Positions 23,808-33,154 of a stretch of 64,000 nt of DNA are shown piece after piece. The DNA lies in assembly GCA_022225965.2 (NCBI GenBank), contig JAKJXP020000055.1, forward strand, positions 247,815 through 311,814, written 5' to 3'. The notes under the pieces were generated by a model that was not told the origin of the DNA, searched no databases, and saw only the letters and a list, made by a program, of their open reading frames with translations. Within the stretch, counting starts at the first letter, position 1. Every line of letters begins with the position of its first letter. The position numbers and the translations under genes are program-made. The stretch comes from Diatrype stigma (lineage: Eukaryota; Ascomycota; Sordariomycetes; Xylariales; Diatrypaceae).

Positions 23808-24477
23808 ATGTCATTCAGCAACTCTATCAACATGGCCAACCATAACTCCTATCCCACCACAGACTACAAGTCTGAGACTGATGTCACAGCGGGCGGTGAC
23901 GATAATGCAAGCAATGCCTCACCAAAGACGCGGACGGTGACGAAAGCTGAAACAGAAGCGAAAGCAAAAGTCTCGACAACCTCAAAGCGCAGTCATCAAA
24001 AAGCGCCCAAGGGAGGGATCCCACGCCCGCCTAACTCCTGGATCTGCTTTCGGCGGCACTATAATCCGCTCATCAGGAAACAACACCCGCGGATCAACAA
24101 CGGGATTGTCTGTAAGTTTACTCCATGATTTCGTACTGTTATACTCAGTATACAGTCTCGGTTTTCCCCCGTCCCGCTGACAAGATATTCTTGCAGCTAA
24201 GATGCTGAGTAAGATGTGGAAATCCCTCGGGGAAGCGGGAAAAGCACCCTGGAAAGAAGCAGCGAGACAAGCGAAGATCGAGCATGGTCTGCTCTACCCT
24301 GATTACGAGTTTCAGCCTCGCCGGTCTAATGAGATTAAGAGGCGGAAGACGCCCGCCAAGAAGGTTCTGACCCTAGGCCCTTTCGATAAGACTCCGATAC
24401 CGAATCCTATCAGCAACGCCCCAGTTCCGGAACTTACTGATAATGTTCCTGCCCGGCTCCCGCTTACAACGCTCTAG
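23808..24477 (+). CDS. HMG-box array copy B: MAT1-2-1-like HMG protein, short form with shifted tail
   Basis: Putative sequence-specific DNA-binding protein. Exons 23808-24111 and 24197-24477 give 194 residues. Residues 1-70 are polar and basic and lack the N-terminal domain present in copies C and D. The HMG box is at about 71-152 (IPRPPNSWICFRRHYNPLIR; MLSKMWKSLGEAGKAPWKE; LLYPDYEFQPRRSNEIKRRK). It is interrupted by one phase-1 intron inside a serine codon (T|CT), at the same place as in copies C and D and as in MAT1-2-1 genes. The protein ends in an unrelated 15-residue tail. Another frame just downstream (APAYNALDLGPVGDALHSVV and continuing to about 24586) matches the tail of copy A, so an indel near 24450 has shifted the frame. 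The HMG box itself is intact, so it may be a functional short protein or an early pseudogene. Confidence 0.75.
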
Positions 24478-26010
24478 ATCTGGGTCCCGTCGGTGACGCT
24501 CTTCACAGCGTTGTTGAGAATGAGAATGTTGGCCGCGGCTACAGCTGAGACAACAGTGTACTGCCGTTCGAGATGGATGACTTATAAACGAGTCCGGGTC
24601 CCTTGGCGGTGATAAATTGCTCAATGGCGGCTTTGTGCTACTCTTGATACATGGTACCCAAACCGTTGGATGAGTCGGCGCAGGTGGGAAATCAAGCGAG
24701 TATGGTCAACGTGGCACTATGCCCTGGAACACCTGTAACTTTTATTCATACATACGCTGATAGGGCTTTTCTCCATGAAGTACAACTGAATAATTATACC
24801 CTTTCGTAACCTACATACTCACTTGGTTGCATAACTTTTATACATGCCACCACCTCACGTGTACCTCTATAATTTCGTGGGTCTGATCTCTCGGATTCAA
24901 GAGGCTGGTTTGACCTGAACATCCCACGGAAACCGGATATCATGGCAATGGACAAGATATCAGCGGGCCATAGCAGCTAAGACGACCATGAGCAGTCTAG
25001 CTACCACCTCTTTGCCTATGTACAAGAGTACTTCTCTCTATCTCTCTACCTACTATCTACCATAATCCTTCTATCTCCATGCTCTCACTTGAACTTTCAA
25101 GATATAGAATAAATTCCTATCACTTTATTCTTTTCCATCTTCATTACGGAACAACTTGTAACATGATGCAGGAGGGCCGGACAAGTGGAGGCTACTATTC
25201 GACTCAGAACGTGTCTATATCGTGACGACTCAAAAGGTGACGTGAAGGTTGAGGCAACGTACCAAACCTTTCCTTCTTTATCACTATGAGTGTTGTAAGA
25301 TGAAGGGTGGTCACAAATTTCCAAGCAGTCTGGCAGTCAACACTGAAGAATTCCCACAGCAGATCACCTATGACAGTGTCATATGCTTCGGTGCCCGGAT
25401 TGATGGAACAGCTGTTAGTTAGGGCTGATGTAGACATACTAGGGGCACCATATAAATACAATCAAGGAACTGATTCATGGGGTTTGGTTAGCATAGAAAC
25501 GCGAAGTGAATATGCTGCGTTGGTCATCTTCACCGAGGCAACAATCTGTCTGATTAAGTACCTATCGGTTTTACATACCTACATCGAGGTCTTTTATCTC
25601 GCCTGTTACGGTAACCTCTCTACCTGGTTCCCTATTAATCAATTTCAGTGCCTAGGTACTAATCAAGCTACCTACCACTTCTTTACCTACTACCTTAACT
25701 CTTACCTCTCTACCTCTCTACCTCTTTACCTCAATTCTTCTTGTTACCTTTTCACCAACCGAATTCCTCACCCACTCAACTTTCTCTTACCCATCCACTC
25801 AATCCCTTCTACGCAATTCCTTCTACTCAATTCCTTCTACTCAATTCCTTCTATCGTTTCTGCACATAACGCCACCGCCTTTCTCTCTACTCTGCATTCC
25901 TACTTCCATCTATCGCTTAATAATCAATCATCACGATACGCAGTTCTACCGTATCAATCTTGATCTTCTTCGATATAACGCTCAATAACGGCGCCAACGG
26001 CGGTAACCAG
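24478..26010. other. Intergenic region and pyrimidine-rich leader of HMG copy C
   Basis: The first 110 bp is the former C-terminal coding tail of copy B. The remainder has no supported gene. At about 25528-25562 lies a 35-bp sequence (tcttcaccgaggcaacaatc and continuing) repeated upstream of copy D. From about 25640 to 25940 the plus strand is strongly C/T rich. Open frames here (such as 25307-25963) reflect the absence of purines and are not gene-like. Confidence 0.65.
25528..25562 (+). repeat. Direct repeat marking the start of the HMG copy C unit
   Basis: Thirty-five bases (beginning tcttcaccgaggcaacaatc) recur at about 28045-28079 upstream of copy D without mismatch by eye. They mark equivalent points of a roughly 2.5-kb tandem duplication. 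Confidence 0.85.
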
Positions 26011-27677
26011 ATGGCCGACAAGATGGCCTCCCAGCCAGTCTTAAAGACTGAGTCAATGGGGTCCCCAAGCATTCTCACAGCAATGTATCAGGCATGGGAC
26101 ACCTTAAAGGTGCAAGTCAACCACTTCAATCAAGTCGTAGCGATTCCCATGGCTCAATTCAGAGCTTGGTCGGCCGAGGAAAAGGCGACCATTCAATCTC
26201 TCATGATGTAAGAAACTTCACGTTTACTTCATACATACTTCATCTCCTCACTTCTCTTATCTTTCCTGATACGCGTTTCTCGTCTTGATGTTCTGTTGTT
26301 CTATCGCCACTGTACATCTTCTTATCTGCTATATAACATTATCGTCACTGAAACTTTACTCATATTTTCACCTTAGGACTACGGTCAACAAGAGCAATGC
26401 TGCATTTGCTCTCGATACAGACTTACCCGATCGGGTGTATCTTGCGGCCTCTGATGACTTCGAAAAGAAGGGCATTTTTCTTATTGCAAATTTTGCGGAC
26501 CGTGGGCTGCCACTAATGACCCGGCAACAAGCTCAACTCGCGCCTCAGGCAGCACAGCCAGCTCCTGGGACCATGACCAACAAGGTCAAGAAGCCCGCAC
26601 CGGCTGGTGCCAGGGACTAGAAGTCGCCTGGCACAGCTGTGGCCGGGGGACCAGCAGCTGGCTCCAAGCGCGGAGGCAGCGCGGGTACAGCGTCAGGACA
26701 AGTGGCTAAGAAGCGCCATGTGAAGCCTCCGATAGATGATATCCCGATGCCCCTTAACAACTTTATGCTATTCCGCAAGTTCATGGACCCTATCATCCGA
26801 CGAGAGAACCCCCATTTCAAATATGTTTGGGAGATCTGTAAGTTTTCAGCATGACGAAGTTACCTCACTAAGAAACGAGAAACTAACAAAGACTTCTACA
26901 GCCCAGGTGGCAGCGCCCATGTGGCATGCCCAGTCCCCGGAAGAACGCAAGATCTGGAATGATATGGAGGAGGAGGAGGCCCGCCAACACAAGATTATGT
27001 ACCCGGGCTACAAAAGACAACGGCGCCCAAGTTCGGCAATTCAGAGACGAAGGAAGCCTGCGGACAAGACTGCGGACAAGGCCGCCAATGGTATCTCTAG
27101 CTCAGGAAATGGCACCGCCGCCAGAAAGATCCAGCCTTCCAAGGAAGCTGGTCCTTCCAAAAAAGCTGGTGGCTCCCATGTCCCGGAGGTTCATCACGAG
27201 GAGATCCAGCATCTCAGTGCTGAGATCCAACCTGCCCCTCCAATTAGCGGTACTGGAATTGGCGGTGCTGGTCTCGATATTCCTGACTTCGGCGGCGCTG
27301 ACTTCGGCATTCCTAACTCCGGCGGTACTGACTTCGCCATTCCTGACCTCGGTGGTACTGACTTCGGCATTCATAATTTCGGCGGCGCTGACTTCGGCGG
27401 TGCTGACGTCGGTGGGGCTGGTTTCGGCGGTACTGACTTCGCCATTCCTGACCTCGGTGGTACTGACTTCGGCATTCTTAACTTCGGCGGCGCTGACTCC
27501 GGCGGTGCTGACTTCGCCATTCCTAACTTCGGCGGTGCTAACCTCAGCGGTCCTAGCGAGGGCCAAGCACTCAGCCACGTCGAGACCCAAGAAATTACAG
27601 GTGCTCCCGACATGGATGAGGCGGACGCCGAACTGGCTCGGGTCCTTTTGGAATATTTGCAGAACGACCATGCTTAA
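26011..27677 (+). CDS. HMG-box array copy C: MAT1-2-1-like protein with in-frame UAG and pentapeptide repeats
   Basis: Exons 26011-26207, 26377-26837 and 26902-27677 join in frame to 478 codons with one internal TAG at 26618-26620 (codon 147). Residues about 30-110 (YQAWDTLKVQVNHFNQVVAI; DRVYLAASDDFEKKG) resemble the N-terminal region of MAT1-2-1. After the TAG the same frame continues through a basic linker into an HMG box at about 188-268 (IPMPLNNFMLFRKFMDPIIR; APMWHAQSPEERKIWNDMEE), split by a phase-1 intron in a serine codon (T|CC). Residues 342-436 are 19 pentapeptide repeats (ADFGG, TDFAI, PDLGG and similar). The acidic tail ADAELARVLLEYL matches copy D. The codon equivalent to the copy D start is ATA here, so ATG 26011, 12 codons later, is used. 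It may be two proteins, a readthrough product or a pseudogene; the otherwise clean frame argues against long decay. Confidence 0.72.
26618..26620 (+). other. In-frame UAG between N-terminal domain and HMG box, copy C
   Basis: The context is GCC AGG GAC TAG AAG TCG. It is codon 81 of exon 2 counted from the first complete codon, exactly as in copy D. Flanking residues align with copy D on both sides (KPAPA before, GTA after) with no length change. Confidence 0.9.
27267..27551 (+). repeat. 15/30-bp repeats encoding 19 pentapeptides in HMG copy C
   Basis: A 285-bp tract is built from 15-bp units, often paired as 30-bp units (ggcggtactgacttcgccat and continuing). It encodes five-residue units with A/T/P, then D/N, then F/L/V, then two small residues, which follows the A(D/N)LXX pentapeptide-repeat pattern. 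Copy D has only about three related units (PDFGA, PEYGG, LEFGA). Confidence 0.9.
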
Positions 27678-28547
27678 GGCTAGGGCTCGTTGGTCGGCTT
27701 ATTGATAAAGCGCTAAGTGATGGACTTTGAGGTCGTGTGGTCGGGTCGACGAGCTTGTGTCGGCCCGTAGTTGTGTTCGCCCTCTCTTCGATATGAGAGG
27801 TGTCGTTTCTGGTCTGGACTTCATAGTGGGCGTTCAACGCCAGTGCCATAATCAGCCCTTTTGTATGTATAAGCTTATAGTGCTTATGCCTGGGGAGTGT
27901 AGTTATAGCGTTACGTCAGTTATTTCCTAGAGTAAACATGTTTCATTTCTGTCACCAAACAAGCTGCAGTGCTTAGACGTGACGTTTGATAATATCATAA
28001 ACCAACTCCGCTTTGGAATTGCTGGAACTTGGCAGGTTAAAATCTTCACCGAGGCAACAATCTGTCTGATTAAGTACTTAAGTACCTATCACTTTACGTG
28101 CCTAGGTATCTCTTGATAATATATATTGACTTATCTTTTACAGCCCTAAGATCTTTCGGTTCACCAGAACGGCTACTTCTCTCTACCTGTTCTACCGATC
28201 CTTTCTACTTACTACCAATCTACCTACCACCTTATCTACCCCTTTACTCTTATCTCTACCTCTCTACATCAATCCTTCCCTCTACCTTCTGACCTACCAC
28301 ATCAATTCTTCCCTTTACCTCCTTACCTACCACGTCAATTATTCTCTCTCCCAGCCTTTCGACCTACTACTCCAATCCTCCACTCTACCTTTTCACCTAC
28401 CAACTCCATCCTTCTTTCTACTTCCTCAATACAGTCACCCATTTATCTCTCTACTTTCTATTCTTCCATTCTCATCTATCCTCTGATAATTGATTATCAC
28501 GATACGCAAACATTCTATCGTCACATCAATCTTTCTTCATCTTTGAT
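27678..28547. other. Intergenic region between HMG copies C and D, with duplicated flank and pyrimidine tract
   Basis: The 3' flank of copy C contains gtataagcttat and cttagacgtgacgttt, both recurring after copy D. The 35-bp repeat at about 28045-28079 then starts the copy D unit. From about 28165 to 28480 the plus strand is almost all C and T with repeated ctctacct/ctaccacctt words. No coding gene is seen. Confidence 0.7.
28045..28079 (+). repeat. Direct repeat marking the start of the HMG copy D unit
   Basis: Second copy of the 35-bp sequence at 25528-25562, about 500 bp upstream of the copy D start codon and about 480 bp upstream of the copy C start codon, as expected for a tandem duplication. 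Confidence 0.85.
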
Positions 28548-29970
28548 ATGGCCTTCGGCTACGGAAACAGCGGTAGCAACGAGATGGCCTACGAGATGGC
28601 TAACCAGCCATGCGTGAAGCCCGAAGAAACGGGATTCGCAAACATGGTTACATTGTACGAAGCCTGGGATCAGTTGAAACTGCAGATTAGCTCCTTCAAT
28701 CAAATCATGGCAATCCCAAGTGCTCAATTTGAAGCTTGGTCGGCTGACGAGAAAGCGACCATCATGACTCTCATGGGGTAAGAGATTTCACATTTACTTC
28801 ATACATATTCCATAACTTCACTCTTTCTATCTGTCCCAAGATAAGCCTCTTTTTCGTTACTGAGACTTTACTGATTTTCCCCCATTAGGATTACATTCGG
28901 CAAGGCCACGGTCACGTTCGCTTTCGACGCGGAAACACCTGATCGCGTGTTCCTTGCCGCTACAGAAGACTTCGGGAAAAAGGGGGTTTCCCTCACCCAG
29001 AACTTTGCGGACCGCGGACTGCCGCTGATGGTCCGACAGCAACCACGGTCCACGTCCCAAGCAGCATCCCCAATCCCAGGCATTATGAACCATAAGCCTA
29101 GGAAGCCCGCGCCGGCTATTACCAAGGACTAGGCGTCCTCTGGCACAGCCGCTGCTGGAAAAAGAACAAAGAATCCCCCATCCAGAGGCAGCGCCAATAA
29201 GGCGCCGCGAAGTATAGCGAAAAAGAATCATGCAAAACCGCCCAAATCGGGGATCCCAAAACCACTGAACAAATATTTTCTGTTCCGCCAACATATATAC
29301 CCAGAGGTCCAACGGGAAAACCCCCATGCTGATTTTGAGGAAATCTGTAAGTATTAGGCATAACGAACTTTGTTCACCAAAAAACGAGACACTAACGGAG
29401 ATCTCTACAGCCAAAATCATTGCGGCCCGGTGGCATGCCCTATCTCCAGAAGAGCACAAGTACTGGGACGACATGGAGGATGAAGTGGCTCGCGAGCATA
29501 AGCGCATGTACCCAGATTACAAAGTGGAGCGGCGGTCATCTAAGGAGATCCGCAGACGAAACAAGTCTGCGGCAAAGACTTCCAAAAAGGCTTCTGGTTC
29601 GGGGAATGGTACTGCCGCTGCCGCTGCCATACAACCTTCTGCCTCTGCTGTCCCGAAGAATCCTCCCGTTCAATTCCAGCTTCCCAACGCTGGGTTCCAG
29701 GATGTCATTGGTTTCGATGCTTCGGAATATGCCGGTGCTGCTGCTGTCCCGGAGGATCCTCTCACTCAATTCCAGCTACCCAGCGCTGAGGCCCAGGAAG
29801 TCCCGGATTTCGGTGCTCCTGAATACGGCGGCCTTGAGTTCGGCGCTCCTATCGAGGGACAAGTTACCAGCCACTCAGATGCACAAGAAGGTCAAGATGC
29901 TTTCGGCGACGAAGACGAAGCCAATCTGGCCCGGTACCTGCTGGATTATTTGAACGGCGAGGGTGCTTAG
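28548..29970 (+). CDS. HMG-box array copy D: MAT1-2-1-like protein with in-frame UAG
   Basis: Exons 28548-28777, 28889-29346 and 29411-29970 join in frame to 416 codons, with a single internal TAG at 29130-29132 (codon 158). The start MAFGYGNSGSNEMA is shared in part with copies A and B. Residues about 33-115 (YEAWDQLKLQISSFNQIMAI; PDRVFLAATEDFGKKGVSL) resemble the N-terminal region of MAT1-2-1. The HMG box, about 199-279, includes IPKPLNKYFLFRQHIYPEVQ and WHALSPEEHKYWDDME, ends DYKVERRSSKEIRRR, and has the phase-1 serine-codon intron (T|CC). The C-terminus has Ala, Pro and Gln rich linkers and an acidic amphipathic tail (DEANLARYLLDYL) conserved in copy C, perhaps an activation or partner-binding segment. 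Both introns have GTAAG donors. It could be read through, translated as a truncated N-terminal protein, or be a pseudogene. Confidence 0.74.
29130..29132 (+). other. In-frame UAG between N-terminal domain and HMG box, copy D
   Basis: The context is ACC AAG GAC TAG GCG TCC. It sits at the identical position to the copy C UAG. No in-frame ATG follows before the HMG box, so the HMG part cannot be made from its own AUG without cutting into the domain. Confidence 0.9.
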
Positions 29971-30659
29971 GGTCTTACTGGAGGGATGGGCGTCGTTAAC
30001 GGACTGTCGGCTTACTTCGCCTCGAACCTTCCTCACAGCAGGAAGGTCAAGCGCAGACACCATAAGCGATCATATCAATGATAACACACAGTCTTACAAC
30101 GACTCAAACCTGACGGTTATTCTCAACGGCACACGCTCAACGGTTGTCCTACATACTGTACACAGTCACGAGTTCCGCCCCATACATTGGGCATTCGTTT
30201 TCCTAGAGTCGCAACGCATTTCCTACATCGAGCACGAGCAGTTCATTTTCCTAGAGTCATTACGCATTGATTTCAGGGACAAGGAGTCAGGGTTTGATTT
30301 AATTCGAGGGGGGGCTTCACAGGTGGGCGTTCCGAATGTATAAGCTTATGAAGCTTATGTTCTAGGGAAAGTAACCATAGATGGTAGTGTCACCCCAGAG
30401 AGTTAATATATTATTTCTATCATAAAGTAGCCTACAGTTCCTAGACGTGACATTTCCATGATAGCATATGCCCAATCCATCCTAAGAGCGCTGGACTCGG
30501 CAGAATACCAAGCTATTAATTCAAAGGCGTGAAAACCTCAGCACCTAGCAACGTGACAGTGGATAGCTTATAAGTAAATGTGGGTATCGAATTTCTCTAA
30601 AAATACCTTCCTCTGCCTTCGTTGACGACCATGGGATAGGTAAGTCAAGTATCTACTAC
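29971..30659. other. Convergent intergenic region between HMG copy D and DML1
   Basis: The 3' flank of copy D repeats words found after copy C (tgtataagcttat; cctagacgtgacattt), so the duplicated unit extends to at least about 30500. No gene was found. Confidence 0.65.
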
Positions 30660-32581
30660 CTAATCGTCGTCCTCATCATCGTCACTACCGCTAGACCAGC
30701 CCTCCTTGTAGCCCTCCGCAATCTCGGCAAGCTCATTTCCAATCGTCTCCCGGTCTTCCAAACCAAGGCCGCGAATGACGGTGCTGCGTAGGCCCCTCAC
30801 CTTGGCCATGACCGAAGAATCGGCCGTCAGTGCTGTTCGCACCGAGGTGTGCTCTCTGAGCGGGCCGCCTCTGCTATCTCGGAAGATCTTGGGGTAGCTA
30901 TCGATAATAGGCAAGTCCACCGCGGAGTAGTAGCTGATTAGGAGCCTTAGTCAGTGCTATTGCATAGCAGAGGGGGCGAGGAGAGGGGGAGGGGTAGGTG
31001 GAAGATAAAAAATTCGAATGTTGATTGTACTCACCTGTGGACTTTAGGACGTCTCCGCATATACCCAGCATGTGCTGTCGGATCTGCACTGCTCTCCCCC
31101 GTTACCTCTGGATTCTCCGGGCCTCGGTAGGTCAGGAACTGGCTGAACACGTGACGTTTCCGATGTCCTCTCCGGCCACCTGGATTGAGGTCGACTTCTT
31201 CGGGGGATGACAGATCGATATCTAAAGACACCGTCCCCTTCTGTGATCCAGATTCCGACGCGTCCTCATTCGCCTGGGAATACGCGTCGTGACCGACGTC
31301 CGAGAAGAGCTCTGCCCTTCCATTCAGAGCGTGGCTAGCTCCGTTGGTACCATTCTGGGCCGGCTTGGGGGGCTCGACGAGGCTCATGGAAAGATTCGCA
31401 ATGGTCTGCTTTCCGAAGACGTTCAGGAGGTCTGCGATATTTCCGAGGTTGCTCGAGTTGACGCGGTCCGTGGTCTTCAGTCGCGTATACAGAGTGGTGC
31501 TTTCAAGAGCTGCACTGAGGAGGGCAGTGACGTTCCAGGGAGATGTTACGTTGAGTTGCACATTAGAGGGCAGTAGACGTTGAGGTAACGCTAGTGGTAT
31601 TACGAGAGAGGCCTGCGAGTTTAATTCGGCAAAGGCCCGTGCCTTATTCGTCAATTTGAGGAGTCGTTTTTCCTTGTCAAGAACAAGTTAGCAGGTAGAG
31701 TTACCGAGCAGGAGGAAGAGAGGATGGGGCTTTACCCTTGATAAACCCCCAACCGGCTCCTGTACACCCCAGACCCAGAGAGGCGTTTTGCCATATTCGT
31801 CTCTGAGCCGCTCGATATACTTAGCAGCGAAACCGCCCCATGCATCGTCAATCCCAGTCATTATCTGGATGCCCTGCATCTGGTCGGCTTCTTCAATAAA
31901 GGAACGGAGGTCTCGATCCACAATGTCGTGCTCCTTGTCGAGAGAACCGAACAGCTCTTCCCCCATGTGCCACTTCTCAAAGGGCATGACGGTCGAGTTA
32001 AGTTCATACTCATTGAGCTGGATGATGGATTTGGGATGAAAGAAGACTCGGTTGAAGTCGGACCAGTACCTTACGGAGCTGGTGGTGAGCTCGGGGGGTG
32101 TGAGCCCAGCATCGAGGCTTTCCTGGTAGGCGCTCGGCTGTATGGGCTCTTGCCTCTGTACCACCGTTTGGCCACCCCTAATTCTCTTTGGTGAGACGAG
32201 AAGCACAGGTAGTCTCGATCGGCTTGGGGAAAGGCGCTTACCATAAGCTACTCGATGACGGGTCCCCATCTATTTCATACAAGGCATTGATCTTGCGGAG
32301 AGAGCCGAATCCGCCTTTCAAGTCGTAGATTACGGTCCTCGGCGTAAAAGTCTCGATCCCATCAGCACCTATGCCAGGTCTGAAGTGGACGTTATGGTCG
32401 ATAGGCGACTCCTCATCGGCGCCATAGGTAAAATAGGACTCCTATAAAATATCAGTATTAGGTTATAGTCACGCATTGTAAAGTTCAGAGAATTGTTGTC
32501 ATTGCTTGCCTGGGTGTTCCAGAAATGAGTTCCGAGATAGTTGCTCTGCTGCCCGAGCTGTAATGTGATGATCTCTCGCAT
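30660..32581 (-). CDS. dml1: DML1/Misato homolog, tubulin-like protein of mitochondrial inheritance
   Basis: Members of this tubulin/FtsZ-like family are needed for mitochondrial DNA inheritance and morphology. Exons read from the right: 32510-32581, 32242-32441, 31736-32177, 31035-31672, 30660-30933, giving 541 residues, near the usual size. The N-terminal signature is [20 protein letters not shown], followed by [19 protein letters not shown]. The next block is [20 protein letters not shown]. The DML1-type tubulin domain continues with [40 protein letters not shown] and [20 protein letters not shown]. The C-terminal part has [18 protein letters not shown] and an acidic end ([10 protein letters not shown]). 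Intron 1 begins with GC rather than GT. Divergent from the peroxiredoxin-like gene, 573 bp away. Confidence 0.93.
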
Positions 32582-33154
32582 CGCGGGGAAGCGCAAGATG
32601 CTGCTATGACGTCAAAGTCGTCTTTTGGCACGGCTTTTAGATTAGATCTATGGATGAACAATCTTCGGAAAGCACCTTGATAACAATAGACCCGACTGGT
32701 GTTTATAACCTATTTTCACTAGAAGCTTCCTAAGGGGGGATGAGTATGGAAGAGCTTCAGCCATTAAGTTTGCAGGTATTCTGATATAGAGAAGAGACGA
32801 TAATAAGTGGGCAACTGCCATCAGCTGGCAGCAAGAATTCTAATAAAGACGACCTTTCACTATGAGCCATTGGCATCAATTTCATATTGTTTTCATGACT
32901 TTATTTCCATGACACAATATGAATACAGAATAAACATCATTCATTCTAAAGCCACACTCATACTCAAGTAGCTTCTGTTGCATCAATACTCTGTACGAGA
33001 CCCAGCTAAGACGTTTCAAGTCTAAAGTCGCTCATCTTTTACCACCGAAGGCATCGCCAAGCTCGCCTATCACGAACTAACACCCTACTTGTACCTCCCC
33101 CTTTAGCATTCAGGGTTCGATATACTTAGTCTCGCCTATCTGAAGATATCTGCC
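32582..33154. other. Divergent promoter region between DML1 and the peroxiredoxin-like gene
   Basis: AT-rich 573 bp with no coding content; it must contain both promoters. No clear TATA box was seen on either strand. Confidence 0.6.

Noticed and set aside
25307..25963. 218-codon frame upstream of HMG copy C
   Set aside because: Its second half is the purine-poor CT tract, giving Leu/Ser/Thr/Tyr runs; this reflects base composition, not coding selection.
26435..26620. An intron from a shared GTGT to the TAG in copies C and D that would remove the stop
   Set aside because: It would keep frame in copy C, but it would delete the well-conserved block VYLAASDDFEKKG / VFLAATEDFGKKG, and the donor (gtgtat/gtgttc) is poor. 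The conserved protein text argues that it is exonic. Kept only as something for cDNA to test.
27102..27671. Long antisense open frames opposite the pentapeptide-repeat tract
   Set aside because: They arise from the 15-bp periodic repeat, which keeps several frames free of stops. No independent gene features.
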